Origin: Pomacea canaliculata
Lineage: Eukaryota; Mollusca; Gastropoda; Architaenioglossa; Ampullariidae
Direction of reading: 5' to 3'
Assembly (NCBI RefSeq): GCF_003073045.1
Contig: NC_037593.1
Span: forward strand, 12,098,735 to 12,162,734
Length of the DNA: 64,000 nt
In this document: piece after piece, positions 1 to 12,279 of the stretch
Layout: every line of letters begins with the position of its first letter
Numbering within the stretch: position 1 is the first letter of the stretch
The notes under the pieces: generated by a model
Database searches by the model: none
The model's input: only the letters and a program-made list of their open reading frames with translations
Told to the model about the DNA's origin: nothing
Translations under genes and position numbers: made by a program

Positions 1-32
1 CAGAATAAACACTGTTTTTTTTTTCTCGAAAG

Positions 33-3000
33 AAAACGATGTTTACAAGAGGGAAGGTTCTGGGCGGAAGTTCCAACCTTAATGCGATGATCTACATCCG
101 GGGCAGTCGACATGATTATGATAATTGGGCCAAGTCCGGCACAGAAGGCTGGAGCTACCAGGATGTATTGCCCTACTTCTTGAAGTCGGAAGACATACTC
201 AGTCCTGATTTGTTGGATTCCAGTACGTGCTGAACATAACAGATTTATGTTCGCAAAGCTTACAAAAAAAAAAAAAAGAAAAAAAAGAGGGAAAGCAATA
301 GAATCGAATAAATGATAGAGCAGTTTGACAAAATCGTGAAACTGGATTTCTGAATAATCAATGTCTTCCATTTCATTCTCAGCACTTCCACATCTTGAAA
401 CTTTATTCTTATCTACCACACGTTCAGTATTCTTTCTCTCCCCATTACAGTTTAGCCACAGAAGATAACTGTTTCTGTAATAAATCATAATATAGATTGC
501 GCTGTCTTCGCAGAGTACCATGGGAAAGGAGGCCCTCTAAAGGTAGAGATTCCGGACACCACACAACTGGCACAAGAGATCTTACGTGCTGGAAAGGAGC
601 TGGGCTACCCCGAGGTGGATCCCAACGGCGAGACTATGCTAGGTGAGACGGTGTTTAATATCGAGTCGGTTAAGAAATATTTTTTTAGTCTCTATTTTAG
701 AAGGTCAGAAGGATGAGCAGACGGGAGGTGAGGAAGAAAGAAACAATGCTTGTTAGACCCGAAATTTATTCATTTAAATGAGCAACATATTTAAATATTT
801 GTTTGTTCAGGATAAGATGCTTACCTCATTTCCCAACCCCATTGTCTGATTGTCGTATTTTTTTTGTTCAGATATAACCTGTTTCTTTCAGGTTTCAGCA
901 AGGTGCAGGCGACCCAGAAGAACGGAGTCCGCTACAGCACGTCACGCGCCTTTTTACACCCTGTGCTTGACCGCTCTAATCTGCATGTTGGGGTCAATGC
1001 TCACGTCACTCGAGTGTTGATCGAAGACAGAGTGGCGAGAGGAGTGGAGTTTTATAAGGATAGGATCGTGCGTACAGTTCGTGCCAAGAAGGAAGTGATT
1101 GTGTCTGCTGGTGCCATCGGGTCTCCACAGATCCTCATGTTGTCCGGAGTTGGTCCCAGAGACCATCTAGAGTCTCATGGAGTAGGTGCTTCTACCGTCT
1201 TTTTTCAATTTTAATAAGTTCTGTTTGTAGCCATATATGTCAAAAACGGAGGAGGCTATTCATTAAGATTTGGATAAAAGAATATCTTTCACTGAGGTTT
1301 TCTTGGTGATTAGAGAAAAAAGCTAACACCTGCTGGTTCTTTTTCATAACTGCTTTTGTTCACCGCAAAAGCAACATAGTTCGCAACCCTCTCATCACCC
1401 CGAACTCGTCTCTCTTTATTTTCACGTCGCTGTCTTCAGATCAAAGTTCACGCTGACCTACCCGTGGGTGATAACCTTCAGGATCACCCCTTTATGAGCA
1501 TCGGTATTAGCATCAACGACTCCATCGGTATTACCTTGGAGAAGGCAAGCAGTTTGTGGGAGCATGCCAGGTATTGGCTCTTTGGGAAAGGTAACTCTCT
1601 ATTTTCCAAAAGAGTCTGTGGTAACTCTTCAGTTCTCAGCCATAATTTAGCTTACTGGAAAGAGCATGTGTGTGTGTGTGCGAGTGTTCTAGTCAGGAGT
1701 CTTTTCCCATCAAGTTTCAAATTGATAGCTTTCTTACATGAAATGTACTTCTGACTCTTCCCCACTCACCTCAAAACAAACAAACAAACAAACAAACAAA
1801 CCAACAAACAAACAAACAAACAAACAGAAAAACTAGTAATTTTTTCTAAGACCTTTACCTGTTTTGTATCTTCAGGAATCCTCAGCTCCACGTATGGTAC
1901 AGAGATCCTTGCTTTCATGGCCAGTAATGAAGAAAAACGAAAACTAAGATGGCCAGATGTTGAGCTTCTTCTGCATTCTTCCCTTTTATTTAGAGATTCC
2001 GACATTCTCACGGCAGAGGTGAGAAACAGCCATTCATCCAATCAGCCAAGCAGCCAGCCAGTCAGACGGTCAACCAACTAACCACTTACTCACCCTGTAC
2101 TCTGACTTTTCTCCCTTCTTCCCTCCAAAAAAACTCCATTCTTTGGGCGTCGTTTTCTCTGTTGATTAGTTATTACTTGTCTTTAATAGCTGATATTACC
2201 CCCCTTCTTGTAGTTCCTCAGATATTTAATATAATATATAACACAACATAATATAATACTATAACATAATATTTTAGTTTTTAATAATTACTTTCTTTGC
2301 TGAGAAAGATATACTGAGGAATTGTTTACTGTTATTTCTGGTAATTTCTGGTTGATAAATAGTTTATATAAGTGCCTGAAAAGTGAAAATGTGACTGCCT
2401 GATCGACAATAAAGATCACGAGAGTGTGTACCAGAACAGCCTTCGACTGAATCTCCGTTAGGATTTAGACACGCATTTCACGACACCTTTGCTGTTGTTC
2501 GTAGAACATAGAACGAGTGTCTGGAAGAAAAAATAAAGTCGGGCTGTCATGCTTATCCACGCTGTTGCACTCTCTCAGCGTGGGGTCAGTGCGCCTGCGC
2601 AGTGGGAATCCTGTGGACGACCCCGTCATTGACCCGCACTATTTAGAGAGGCCAGAGGACGTGGAGGTCATTCTGTACGGTAAGCGAGGCACTGACCACT
2701 CGTCCTTCCGTTCTTCCTCCCCAAGCCATTTAAAGAATATCTACTAAACTTGAAGAAAGAGATTGTAAGACCTCCAACACATTTTTTCATGTGTTCAGTT
2801 TTTCTATTTAAAAGGACAAATATTTATGTCACGGTCTTGGGCTCATTTATTGTTCTGTTTCCTTTGCTTATAAAAGGTTCATTAGTAGATATTTTAGCAT
2901 TGTCGGTGTTTAATATTTAGTATTAGTAATATTTATTAATTTTGTAGATAAATACTACAGATTGAAAAATACGGATTAGAAGTACATTATCCATTTTATG

Positions 3001-3418
3001 TTTTCAGGGTCAAGGAAAACACTTTATCAGAATTGATGGAATTATTAAGTATATTTGTAAAAAACGTTTTATAATTATTTCAATGTCAGGTATAAAAGTC
3101 TGTAAGGAGCTGGTGAACACTTCTGCTTTACGGAAATTTGGAGCGGAACTGGCAGACAAACCGGTGAGAGCATGCGCGGACAAGCACGCGCCAGACTCTG
3201 ACGATTACTGGCGCTGCGCCATTCGCTACTCCTTGTCCACGTCCTTTCACATCACCGGCACGTGCAAAATGGGTGACGTCACTGACAACACTACGGTGGT
3301 CGACAGTAAGCTGAGGTGAGCCGCTGTAGGGACTCGACAATAAAACATTGGAAACGTCGTTAACATTTGATTAAATCTTGAGAAACCTTCAAAATATTAC
3401 GGCTACGTGGCAGTTAGT

Positions 3419-3465
<47 letters not shown>

Positions 3466-4400
3466 ACATTTTCCTTACTTTTACCGTTTTCAGTTAACCG
3501 TGGTAACACTGGTTATAATGAAAATGATAATTAATAATAAAGTTATTTTTTATCATCCTCTTTTTTGGTAAATAAGAGTTAGCCTGTAGAGTTTGTTACC
3601 TTTTGTATTTATGTAAAATTTAAAAGAGATTTGTGGTTTAAGTGAGCTGTGAAAGTAGAAACGGATGCAGTGCTTCTCGAACAAATCCTTTGCAGGTAAC
3701 CGCAACACTGTGGAACTCTTGACCCTAAATGATCTCAGATAACCTTGATAGTTTACAACAGTCTGGACCGTTATTCCGGTTGCTTTCAGACTTATGTTAC
3801 TTTGCAAACAACATTAACTGTATACAAAGCCTGGTACGTTTTAAAGATAATTTGATACCACACTGTACCAAAGCTTTAATTTTTATTTCTCTATTTTGAA
3901 TATGAATGTTAGAAAGCAAGGTTCCAAATGCTTCCTAAGTTATTCCCTTCACTGGTTAAATCACGAACATGCGCAGACAAAGCATCTGGATTGAATTTCC
4001 GCCATGAGTTGATGTGCTCTGTCTGTGCGGATAGTGTGTGCACCTCAGAAGAGCCAGGTGCAATGTTTTGAGGAGGAAAAGCAGTAGCCCATGCTAATTG
4101 AGACAGTAGAGAAGTAAATATGTTTGTCCTCGCTCGGCTCGTAACACTGGACATGGCACAAGAGGAAATGGAGAATGATTGACTGTTGAAAGGAATTTAA
4201 AAAAGAAATGTCCGTCAATGTACTCACGGCAGTTTGACATTCTGACCTGTCCTCTTGTGTTCAGGGTCAAGGGTGTCCGCAGTCTGCGGGTGGTGGATGC
4301 CTCCATCATGCCTACCATCGTCTCTGGCAACACCAACGCCGCTGTCATCATGATTGCAGAAAAGGCCGCAGACATCATCAGGGGCCGCACCACTGTGTGA
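33..4400 (+). CDS. GMC-family FAD oxidoreductase, copy 1 (5' end outside window)
   Basis: Eight coding exons are seen: 33-222, 514-642, 892-1181, 1440-1590, 1876-2018, 2505-2679, 3090-3315, 4265-4400 (TGA). They sum to 1,440 nt with no break in phase and give the last 479 residues. Against copies 2-4, the first two coding exons (N-terminal hydrophobic segment and FAD-binding GxGxxG) lie left of the window. Visible: GMC signature 1 ([18 protein letters not shown]), signature 2 ([16 protein letters not shown]), [11 protein letters not shown], the catalytic His in [10 protein letters not shown] and the Asn of SGNTNA. The family (glucose dehydrogenase, choline dehydrogenase) oxidises alcohols or sugars using FAD; the substrate here is unknown. 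Intron 9 (3316-4264) holds an AAC microsatellite and about 420 bp (near 3,800-4,220) absent from copy 2. Closest relative in the window is copy 2, including introns. Confidence 0.9.
1773..1827. repeat. (AAAC)n microsatellite in GMC copy 1 intron
   Basis: A run of CAAA units lies just before the exon at 1876-2018. The matching site in copy 2 (21,098-21,188) has become a mixed AAAC/AAAG tract, so the repeat predates the copy 1/2 duplication and has since changed. Confidence 0.85.
3419..3466. repeat. (AAC)n microsatellite in GMC copy 1 intron 9
   Basis: About 16 AAC units lie 100 bp after the donor at 3316. Copy 2 has only a short A-rich stretch at the matching place (22,722-22,740). Confidence 0.9.
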
Positions 4401-5929
4401 CGTCAGCATCGGATCACGTGGGGAAGACACTGTGGGATTGAAAGCGCTCGAAACTTAAAGTTGGTTTGGTCTGAAACATCTGAGACACCAAGCCGTGCCA
4501 TCATCCATTCGTGGGATGTGGAAGGGGACAGCTCGTTAAGCACAGCGCACATTTTAAAAACGTTATACAGTAAACCTCAAGGTCTTTCTTCGACTTGTCA
4601 TGTCGCACGAGGAAGACATTGTCATGGCAGTTAATACTAGCACTGCTTAATTATTTCTTTGTCGCAACAAAATATTCCAGATTTTTATGTTTCTCGACGC
4701 TTCGAAAAGTAAAATCTAATTTTCCCACAACTTTTTTGACAACGGACACTCTATATAAAATCATATCCTGTTTTCAGTGCAATTTTTGTCTGTCAAAAGT
4801 ATTTTAGAGATCCAAAGAATGAGGCAACAGGTGGACTATTCATTCAGAAAGTGAAACCAGAACACAGCAAAACATTGTTCGTGAAAAAGCTTAAAGTTAA
4901 TGTGCACTAGTTTTGTCTTTTTTATTATTCAGCTCTTTTATGATCACCTGTAACACAAAGTGGAATATTATGCTAAGTACGAAAGTAATTGACATTTAAG
5001 TTAGGTGGTGAGACCATGATAGGTGTGGGTTGAAGTGCAGCCGAGCGTCTCGTGATATTGAGCATCGGCATTGTACAGGAGGCCACCAGTGTTCTGCCAA
5101 TATGTAATGACAACTACGTGAATGACTGGCTGTACAGCAGGGAAATCTTTTTTCCTCCAAGGGCTCGTTTGCTATTTGTAACATTATTCGAAACTAAAAA
5201 TAGCTTATTTTATTCGGTCAAACTAGTTTTGCCGCACTCTTAAAACTTGTACAATAGCAGCCTGCCTGTGCAGCCTGGTGATTCTGAGTCACCAACATAC
5301 GCCTTTTGTCATAAGATGAGCGAAAAATATGCTCTGTTCTTATGAAAAGCATAATAAAACAACTGTTCATATCCATCCGTCTTGTCGCAAACCTGGGGCG
5401 GGGTACGTTGATTTGGTAGGTGGTACGATATCTGACACTCGGTCTAACGCACCGTCGGTAGCCGCACCAAATCACGTCGACATTTCACAGCATGCGCTTG
5501 TACTAAATTGCAGATCTACACTCTATAACTAGCTTGACACGAGCCCCCAACATGCCTCAACCTAATGAAAGAAAACTCAAGGCAATTTAGTACGTTTTAA
5601 AGATTACTATAATTTACCAACAATAACAGGGAATACTCAAGAACAGGTAACTTGGTAATAGGTTGTCTCCCTTAACTTGGCTGGTCCCCTAGGTCGTCCC
5701 GTTCCCAATTGTTTCCCCTTACATCTAATTTGTCCAGATAACTAATGAGTCACTGTTCAATTAACCTTAAATCTAATCACACACGCAATACACTACTTCG
5801 CACAACACACGCTCGCCACTTATCTCGTTACACCAAAAGTCACGTGCACATGGAGGACTCCTCTGTTCGACGTCCTAGAACTGTTTGGGTCACTGTCAGT
5901 TGCAGCGGCTTCTCTGTCTCCAGCGCAGA
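4401..5929. other. 3' flank of GMC copy 1 and unassigned spacer
   Basis: From 4401 to about 5,000 the sequence matches the 3' flank of copy 2 (23,244-23,842) almost base for base, so it is 3' UTR or flank carried in the duplication. The match stops near 5,000. An AATAAA lies at 5350. From 5,000 to the minisatellite at 5930 no gene or recognisable element was seen. Confidence 0.6.
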
Positions 5930-6334
5930 GACTCTGGCACTGTCTTGTTTACCATAGACTCTGGCACTGTCTTGTTTACCACAGACTCTGGCACTGTCTT
6001 GTTTACCACAGACTCTGGCACTGTCTTGTTTACCACAGACTCTGGCACTGTCTTGTTTACCACAGACTCTGGCACTGTCTTGTTTACCACAGACTCTGGC
6101 ACTGTCTTGTTTACCACAGACTCTGGCACTGTCTTGTTTACCACAGACTCTGGCACTGTCTTGTTTACCACAGACTCTGGCACTGTCTTGTTTACCACAG
6201 ACTCTGGCACTGTCTTGTTTACCACAGACTCTGGCACTGTCTTGTTTACCACAGACTCTGGCACTGTCTTGTTTACCACAGACTCTGGCACTGTCTTGTT
6301 TACCACAGACTCTGGCACTGTCTTGTTTACCACA
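5930..6334. repeat. 27-bp minisatellite, 15 copies
   Basis: Fifteen nearly perfect head-to-tail 27-bp units; the first differs at one base. As 27 is divisible by three, a 9-residue peptide repeat stays open on both strands (DSGTVLFTT on +, a VNKTVPESV register on -). That openness is a product of the repeat, not evidence of a gene. The uniformity suggests recent expansion. Confidence 0.95.
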
Positions 6335-6874
6335 GACTCACTCGTGTCGCTCTTGCTGTGGTCTTGCCGTGTGTCATCCCGGCTCTTCCGTCCCTTTAGA
6401 TATGGGCGTTGATTCAATGCAGCAGCTCTCAGGGACCGACGTTCCTTCACCAGATTCAGCTTTTACTGGTTTCATCAAACAGCTGTCGGTACTGAAGCAC
6501 TATACACTCCGTCGTAGAGCGGGTCGACGCACCTCTGAAATCAACCGTTAAGTCGACACACTTCTCAGGCAGGGTTGCAGTGAAGACTTTAGACAGCTTT
6601 GAGCCGACTTCAGTCAACTTTACTCCACACAAGTTGCATGCGAAAGACCCAGACGCTGATGTCACTCACCAGAAGTTTCTAGCCCGAAACGCTGAGCTAG
6701 CATCTCGATCTTTCTGTCAAAAACCCCGTTCCATTGGCCAGTCATGCCACCTGACACACCACAACTAATCACGCCTCAAAGCCACCACGAGCATAGGCTC
6801 CCACCCGCGCCCGCGTAAATGACGTAATTTCTGTCTTTAGAAATTACGTCATTTCTAGAGTAAAACAGTAATGT
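6335..6874. other. Unassigned spacer after the minisatellite
   Basis: About 540 bp, more GC-rich than its surroundings, with only short open frames. It ends with a near-perfect palindrome (6817-6854) and then the LINE fragment that starts near 6875. No gene recognised. Confidence 0.4.
6817..6854. repeat. Perfect 16-bp inverted repeat with TGACGT cores
   Basis: Arms 6817-6832 (AAATGACGTAATTTCT) and 6839-6854 are exact reverse complements around a 6-bp loop. Each arm has a TGACGT core like CREB/ATF sites. It sits 20 bp before the LINE fragment and could be a hairpin, a paired binding site or the end of an unrecognised element. Confidence 0.85.
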
Positions 6875-7892
6875 TTGCATTTTTCAGACATTGCCTATTC
6901 CAAGTTTATCCAAAACATCTGGTTAGTTCATAGCACCATAAAATATGTTTATTTGTCTTCCTTTCTCTGCCTCAGAAAATGTGCATGTATTGTTTTCTTC
7001 CATCCCCGTATAGTCTGTCAAAACATTTGCACCTCGAATTCTATCGGTAATTATGTACTGAAACCATTTTAGTCTGATGTATTGTATTTTTTTTGACCAA
7101 GGTAATCAGATATTTAATTTGTTTTCCGTTTTGAAGAAACATTAGAATATACTTGTTCTTTCTGTTAATATTTCATAAAACTATTTGAAAGATTTCGTAA
7201 TAGAATTAATTAATTTTGCAGATTTTGATGTCTCTATATTGTTCTTAATTGTAATGCCTGCTGAATGAATACATTGGTTAATTACCCTACCACATCCCAT
7301 GTATGTAACTATATTGTAACTCCGTACTTTCCATTAATCTCACCAGCTAAGAGTAGAGTGCCAGATTCATTATTTTGTTTATTGCTCTGTAACCTGTTTT
7401 GAATACAGAATATATCCTTGTTGCTCAGCTGAAATATAGTATTTAAATTTATTGGTTGTGCCATCACTTCCTTTGATGTTTCCAGCTTAATGCAATAATA
7501 AAATTCTTTACATACATTTAATACATATTTCCAAAGTTATTTATGTGATGGGTGTAATTGTACCTATTTGATCTATATTTATTTACATCTACAAGCTTAG
7601 GGTATATCTTTAACACGATATCTTTTCATTGGTACTTAGTAGTCAGCTTCTTAATCCAAGATAACTTAAGTGCTTTTATATAGGTAAATATGAGATATCC
7701 TAAACTTCCATTGTTTTCACTGATTTTCGTATTTATCTTCTCAGGGTTCAAATTCCAAATGAACTTAAAGCATAGTCTTTGAAGATCCCGTATATCTGTA
7801 ATTGTGAGGTTGTCAATAAATGAGTTATGTTAAAATTAATAACTTTAGCTTTTCTACCAACTGGTGGGATAACTCTTTAGAGCCAAGACTAA
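6875..7892 (-). mobile_element. LINE (non-LTR retrotransposon) fragment, copy A
   Basis: About 1.02 kb nearly identical to 14,054-15,079 in the same orientation. Translated on the minus strand it shows broken pieces of the region downstream of the LINE reverse transcriptase, such as FKFIWN and IKALKLSWIKKL (both clearer in the second copy), typical of L1/Tx1-like ORF2 C-terminal parts. Several frame changes and stops are present, so it is dead. No target-site duplication was found. Confidence 0.65.
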
Positions 7893-10800
7893 AGCTCATT
7901 CGCCACGCGTAGTAAGCGGTTGCGCGACAGCGCTACTTGTCCCAGCCCACGCGTCGCCTGTATCTGTACGACGCACTGTTGTACCACAGTAGAGTCTGTC
8001 GAGTGTTTAGTTCTGTGCGTAAATGAACGAATACATAAGGGGAGAAAATACGGGAACCGTAAGGAATTGTTCCTCTTTCAATTACTTCCTTTAAAATCTG
8101 AAAAAATCAACCAATCAGGTATTTTCTCCATGTTAAAACCACGTGAAGGTTTGTTTACTTCAGCGCCATTATGACATTCGTAGCAGGTTACTCAATTCGA
8201 CGTGGATTTGTACTCAAACAACCGAAAATGAGAAGAAAACAGTAAGTAATATTAAAATTCAAAGGTATATTCTCATTAAATATATGCCTGTTTTGTGCTT
8301 TTGTGTGTGTATATATTTTAAAAATTTTTTTCTGATTGTCGAACTTTTGACCTACAGCCCCATTTTGTGAGTTCTCGGTCCGATACAGTTAAAGTCTTTC
8401 AGTTGATTTTACTACAAGACAACAAAACGTATATTTCTTAAAATATACACCACGTAAATCTATTTTAAATGATCTTTAAAACGGAGTATCACACATAGTT
8501 GTTGTTAATGAAGGATATTAAATATAATTTTTTTAAAAATACCAGTCGAGATTTCATTCGCGGTCATTCTCTGCTGCGTACACCGGGGTCGAACGGGCTA
8601 CCGCAGCAGCTGCGTATTGAAATGTTTATGTGTGAAAGTTGCCGAAGTATTTCGTTTTTGCATCGCATCTAAGTCTAACGAGGCAGTGACAGCTTCTTCT
8701 CCATTTGTAACTCGGACATGGCGGAAACAAAGAAATAAACCGGTGACAGTAGCTGAAAGAACATCCCCTGACTGGAATGGAACCAGCCGCTTTGGTAGCC
8801 AGACGGCGACGGCGCCACGTAGTTAGTGTAACACTGATTGCCAACGACGGATTGAGTAACGAGAGGATTACATGTTGGTATCTGGGTCTAGACCAGTAAC
8901 AACCAGTATTGTGAGAATGTGCAAAACGGTATACATGCTCGAGAAACAGTGCGCGTGTGAGATAGAAATTTGCAGGTTCCTTCTTCACGCGAGGCTGCTG
9001 ACATTTGTTTACAGAAACGTTCCCAAAACGAGTTTTAAAAAAGACTATGTCACGAAAACGAGTAAAATTTTTTTTAGATAATTAACCGTTCGAAGCAGAA
9101 AAACATGTAACAACGTTTCTTAAAAGATAAGTCGACAAGTTACTGTTCAGATTAACACGACAGTAAAAGTACAGTAAGTAGGACTGTAACAATGAGATTC
9201 GATTCGGGCCGGGAGTGTAACTTCCCTTAACGGTCCCATTTCTCAGCCCCAAAGGTTCCCTTTCGGGGCCGATGTACTCTTGCAGGCTGGGTCTGCTCTG
9301 ACACGGGCAAAAGTGAGTGAGGCGAAATAAAAGAATTGGTAAATGTCAGTGTGAGAGGGATAAATAATCGTGAGACTCCTGTCACAAGAAGGGAGGGAGC
9401 GGGTACCCAGTCTTACAAGCTGCTAGTGCAGAAGCGGTGCAGGGTGCATCGTGGCAGGGTGCATCGTAGGGACGGAATTTATTTTGCACGGGCATCAAGG
9501 AGAGCCCCCAGTGAGAAACTGGTAAGATTTTTCTTTAACTGTCGCAGAATGTTACTGATGTCTTCTTGGTGCTGGTTAGAATCATGGTAACGGTGGTAGG
9601 TGAGAGGGCAAGATAATAGTCTTTGTAAGTATAAGGGATAAATCAGTGATAAGAATGTAATGCATACATCAAAGCAGGGTTAGATGATCCCAGGAAACGA
9701 GAGTTGACACAAAAAAGCCTAACATGTGTAGGAGACGATGTGTTAATGTTAAACGTCAAGATGGTCGACTCGGTGACAAGCCAGCGACAACATTAATAAT
9801 TGAAGGAAGGTTGTGTACCGGCTTTCAGAAAAGTATTATTTGAGTGAACGACGACGAAGAAGAAGAAGAAGAAGAAAAGTATTGTTTAGATAACGGATTG
9901 AGGTGGCTAGAGCGAACCAAGCGTGATTGTGGTCTTCCTGTTATCAACGATGGATTGTTGTGGCTTCAAGGAGAAGCGTATTGTTTCTGGTTATAAGGTC
10001 TATGGACAAAGCTTTTCAACTTTAGAAACAAGACCCTCTTCTTTGAGTTCTCCATATTCCCCAGTGCAACTACTTACCTTCGCTTCATAAGTAACAAAAA
10101 GTTTATGAAATGCTAGAATCCTGGCTATAAACGGTATGTCACGGAATGTAATATACTTAATACTGTCTGAATGGAATGTCCATAAAACATGGCGACTGAG
10201 GTTTATTTTGGCGGTGCGTTTACTTTTGTTGATGTTATCTCATGAACCTGATCACGTGTCTACAAAATTTACCTTTATCACCTAGTATGAATACCTCGAC
10301 AGAGGCAACATATTGCAACACACAATTATAAATATCTTTGCGTTGAAGTATTAACTTTTTTTTTTTAATGGATAGGAATATTCTTCAGGTATTTCAGGCT
10401 GAGTTGAGGTTCCTGGTTTAATGCTTACATTGATTACAATGTTAATTTACTTTTTTCTCCCAAAGACTAAAATATACCACATGCGCAAACGTGTTTTCGT
10501 TAGAACTGATGTCTGTCGTCAGAATATGGCGACGAAGGCAACAAAATAAGTGTTAAGCTGCTATTGTTCTTTTTTGTTTGTTTGTTTGATTGTTTATTTA
10601 CTCTTTGCGCGAGTGATGGTAGGGTGAGGAAAACTAGCAACGACCTTCTGACACTGAGCCGCAACTTAAGACTATAGGTGGCTGAAATAAGAGGACATCT
10701 CGGCCTTGAACTGCAGGTTAACTGCAGGTTAACTACCACCAGTCCTATGATAATGGCTTCTGTGGAAAACAGTAAGACTGGGGAAACTTATGCAACGAAA

Positions 10801-12052
10801 CGTTTGAGGCGAACATCTGTACGCCACTATTTAGGAGAGGTCGTATTGACAATCAAAACAGACAATTCATTAGTGTAACCAGTCTCACCTGCCCTTTAAG
10901 TGGTTACCCATGGATAGGCCAATAGTGCAAGAAACACAGAGCCAAAGAGACAGATCGGCTTTATTTTACCTCCATAAAGTAAATGGTATGATGGACTGAT
11001 GGTGCCACATTTCTTGGTCAGTCAAAAGCCTTATTCCTCTTCGTAAGACCACAAGTGAATCGTAAAATAAAATTATGAAAGAAAGACTGAATTACAGGAA
11101 AACCTCACTGATTCCTCTCTGTTTCTCATTGAAGGAAAATCCCAATGCATCCGAAATTGCCAACTCCGACTATTCATTATCTTAATCATCAAACTCTTTA
11201 GAAAACTGCCAACCCCTTCCCCTATCCTATATTTTTGCTTGAGAATGTTGACTAAAGTCTAATTTATTTACTATTTACTGGGAAATTTATTGAAACTCTG
11301 TGCGGAGTAATTAAATTATTTAAAATTGAATCATCTCAGATAAATTATTTCATTCTTGCACTGTTTCACATAAGCTTTGGACTGTAATAGTAGTTGTATG
11401 CTAACAGTCTGTAAACAAGAAAAAATGAAATCAGAACCAAGTCCCCTGAAATAGAATAAAATTTATGTATTCGTCTGCCGATGTCAGTAAAATTATTTTC
11501 TCCTCAAATATTGATTTGAATAGAAATAATGAAAGGTGTTTTTAAGCATCATGATGGTAACCTTCGAGTGGGCTTTGGTTTCTGTGCACAAGTAGAGTTT
11601 AAGGTAGTATCACCTTCGTGTCCAAGAATGAAACCAAAGAAAAGTTATCACGATTGTAGCGGTAACACCGAAGTGTTTCAGTAACAGCGACTAGGTGTAC
11701 TTTTACGTGTCACGTGACACTCCGTTGGGTGGGCGTTGTGCCTGAGTAACAAGAGGTCATAGCGCAGGACAGGTTACTTGACGGTATCTCGAACAGTGTC
11801 AACAAGTTGTGAGAATGTTTGTGTGCAAAATGATAGGCCCCAGAATTAGTGTGCGTGTGTGCGCATGTCACTAAGCGTTCGAGAGTAGAATGTGCATGTC
11901 ACGTGAAGTTGCTGACATCTGTTTACAGCAACGTTGCGAAAAATAAAGCTGCATACAAGTTTTAAAACTAAGGTAGTACATATTACTAAAATGAGTACAC
12001 CAAGAAAACAAACTACCGTATCGCGATAATGTAAAAGCAATAATGTATCCTA
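7893..12052. other. Intergenic spacer with diverged internal repeats
   Basis: No gene recognised in 4.2 kb. About 8,870-9,210 and 11,806-12,110 are diverged relatives, sharing a stretch around the words ctgctgacat and tttacagcaacg/tttacagaaacg and an AGTAAAAGTACAGTAAG motif. The stretch 10,600-10,880 is a diverged relative of sequence upstream of GMC copies 3 and 4 (26,250-26,500 and 34,560-34,760). A short GAA run lies at about 9,855. Short open frames have no recognisable domains. Confidence 0.45.
10600..10880. repeat. Diverged copy of a segment found upstream of GMC copies 3 and 4
   Basis: Shares ordered words with 26,250-26,500 and 34,560-34,760: CGCGAGTGAT, CCTTGAACTGCAGGTTAAC, ACTTATGCAAC, ACATCTG and a block around TTTAGGAGAGG. 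It is either an old dispersed repeat or a relic of a GMC upstream region. Confidence 0.55.
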
Positions 12053-12279
12053 AAGGATAAGAAGACATAGGTGAGGGTTAAAGACAGTAAAAGTACAGTA
12101 AGAAGGACGAAGGATAGGAAGACATAGGTGAGGTTAAAGACAGTAAAAGTACAGTAAGAAGGACGAAGGATAGGAAGACATAGGTGAGGTTAAGGACAGT
12201 AAAAGTACAGTAAGAAGGACGAAGGATAGGAAGACATAGGTGAGGGTTAAGGACAGTAAAAGTACAGTAAGAAGGACGA
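12053..12279. repeat. 56-57 bp minisatellite, 4 copies
   Basis: Four tandem units of 56-57 bp, each containing GAAGACATAGGTGAGG and AGTAAAAGTACAGTAAG, differ at only a few bases. The repeat grew from the diverged segment shared with 8,870-9,210, where the AGTAAAAGTACAGTAAG motif occurs once. Confidence 0.9.

Noticed and set aside
5885-6450. Repeat-encoded proteins of 175 and 184 residues on both strands
   Set aside because: Both are translations of the 27-bp minisatellite, with no signal, domain or splice support; being open on two strands points to the repeat itself.
5381-6867. Possible LTR from TGTCGCAAACC to TAAAACA around the minisatellite
   Set aside because: Suggestive ends and a TGACGT hairpin, but no target duplication and no alignable similarity with the two LTR-like elements was seen.
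5930-12279. Tandem repeats as a CRISPR array
   Set aside because: Units are contiguous without unique spacers, and the genome is clearly eukaryotic.
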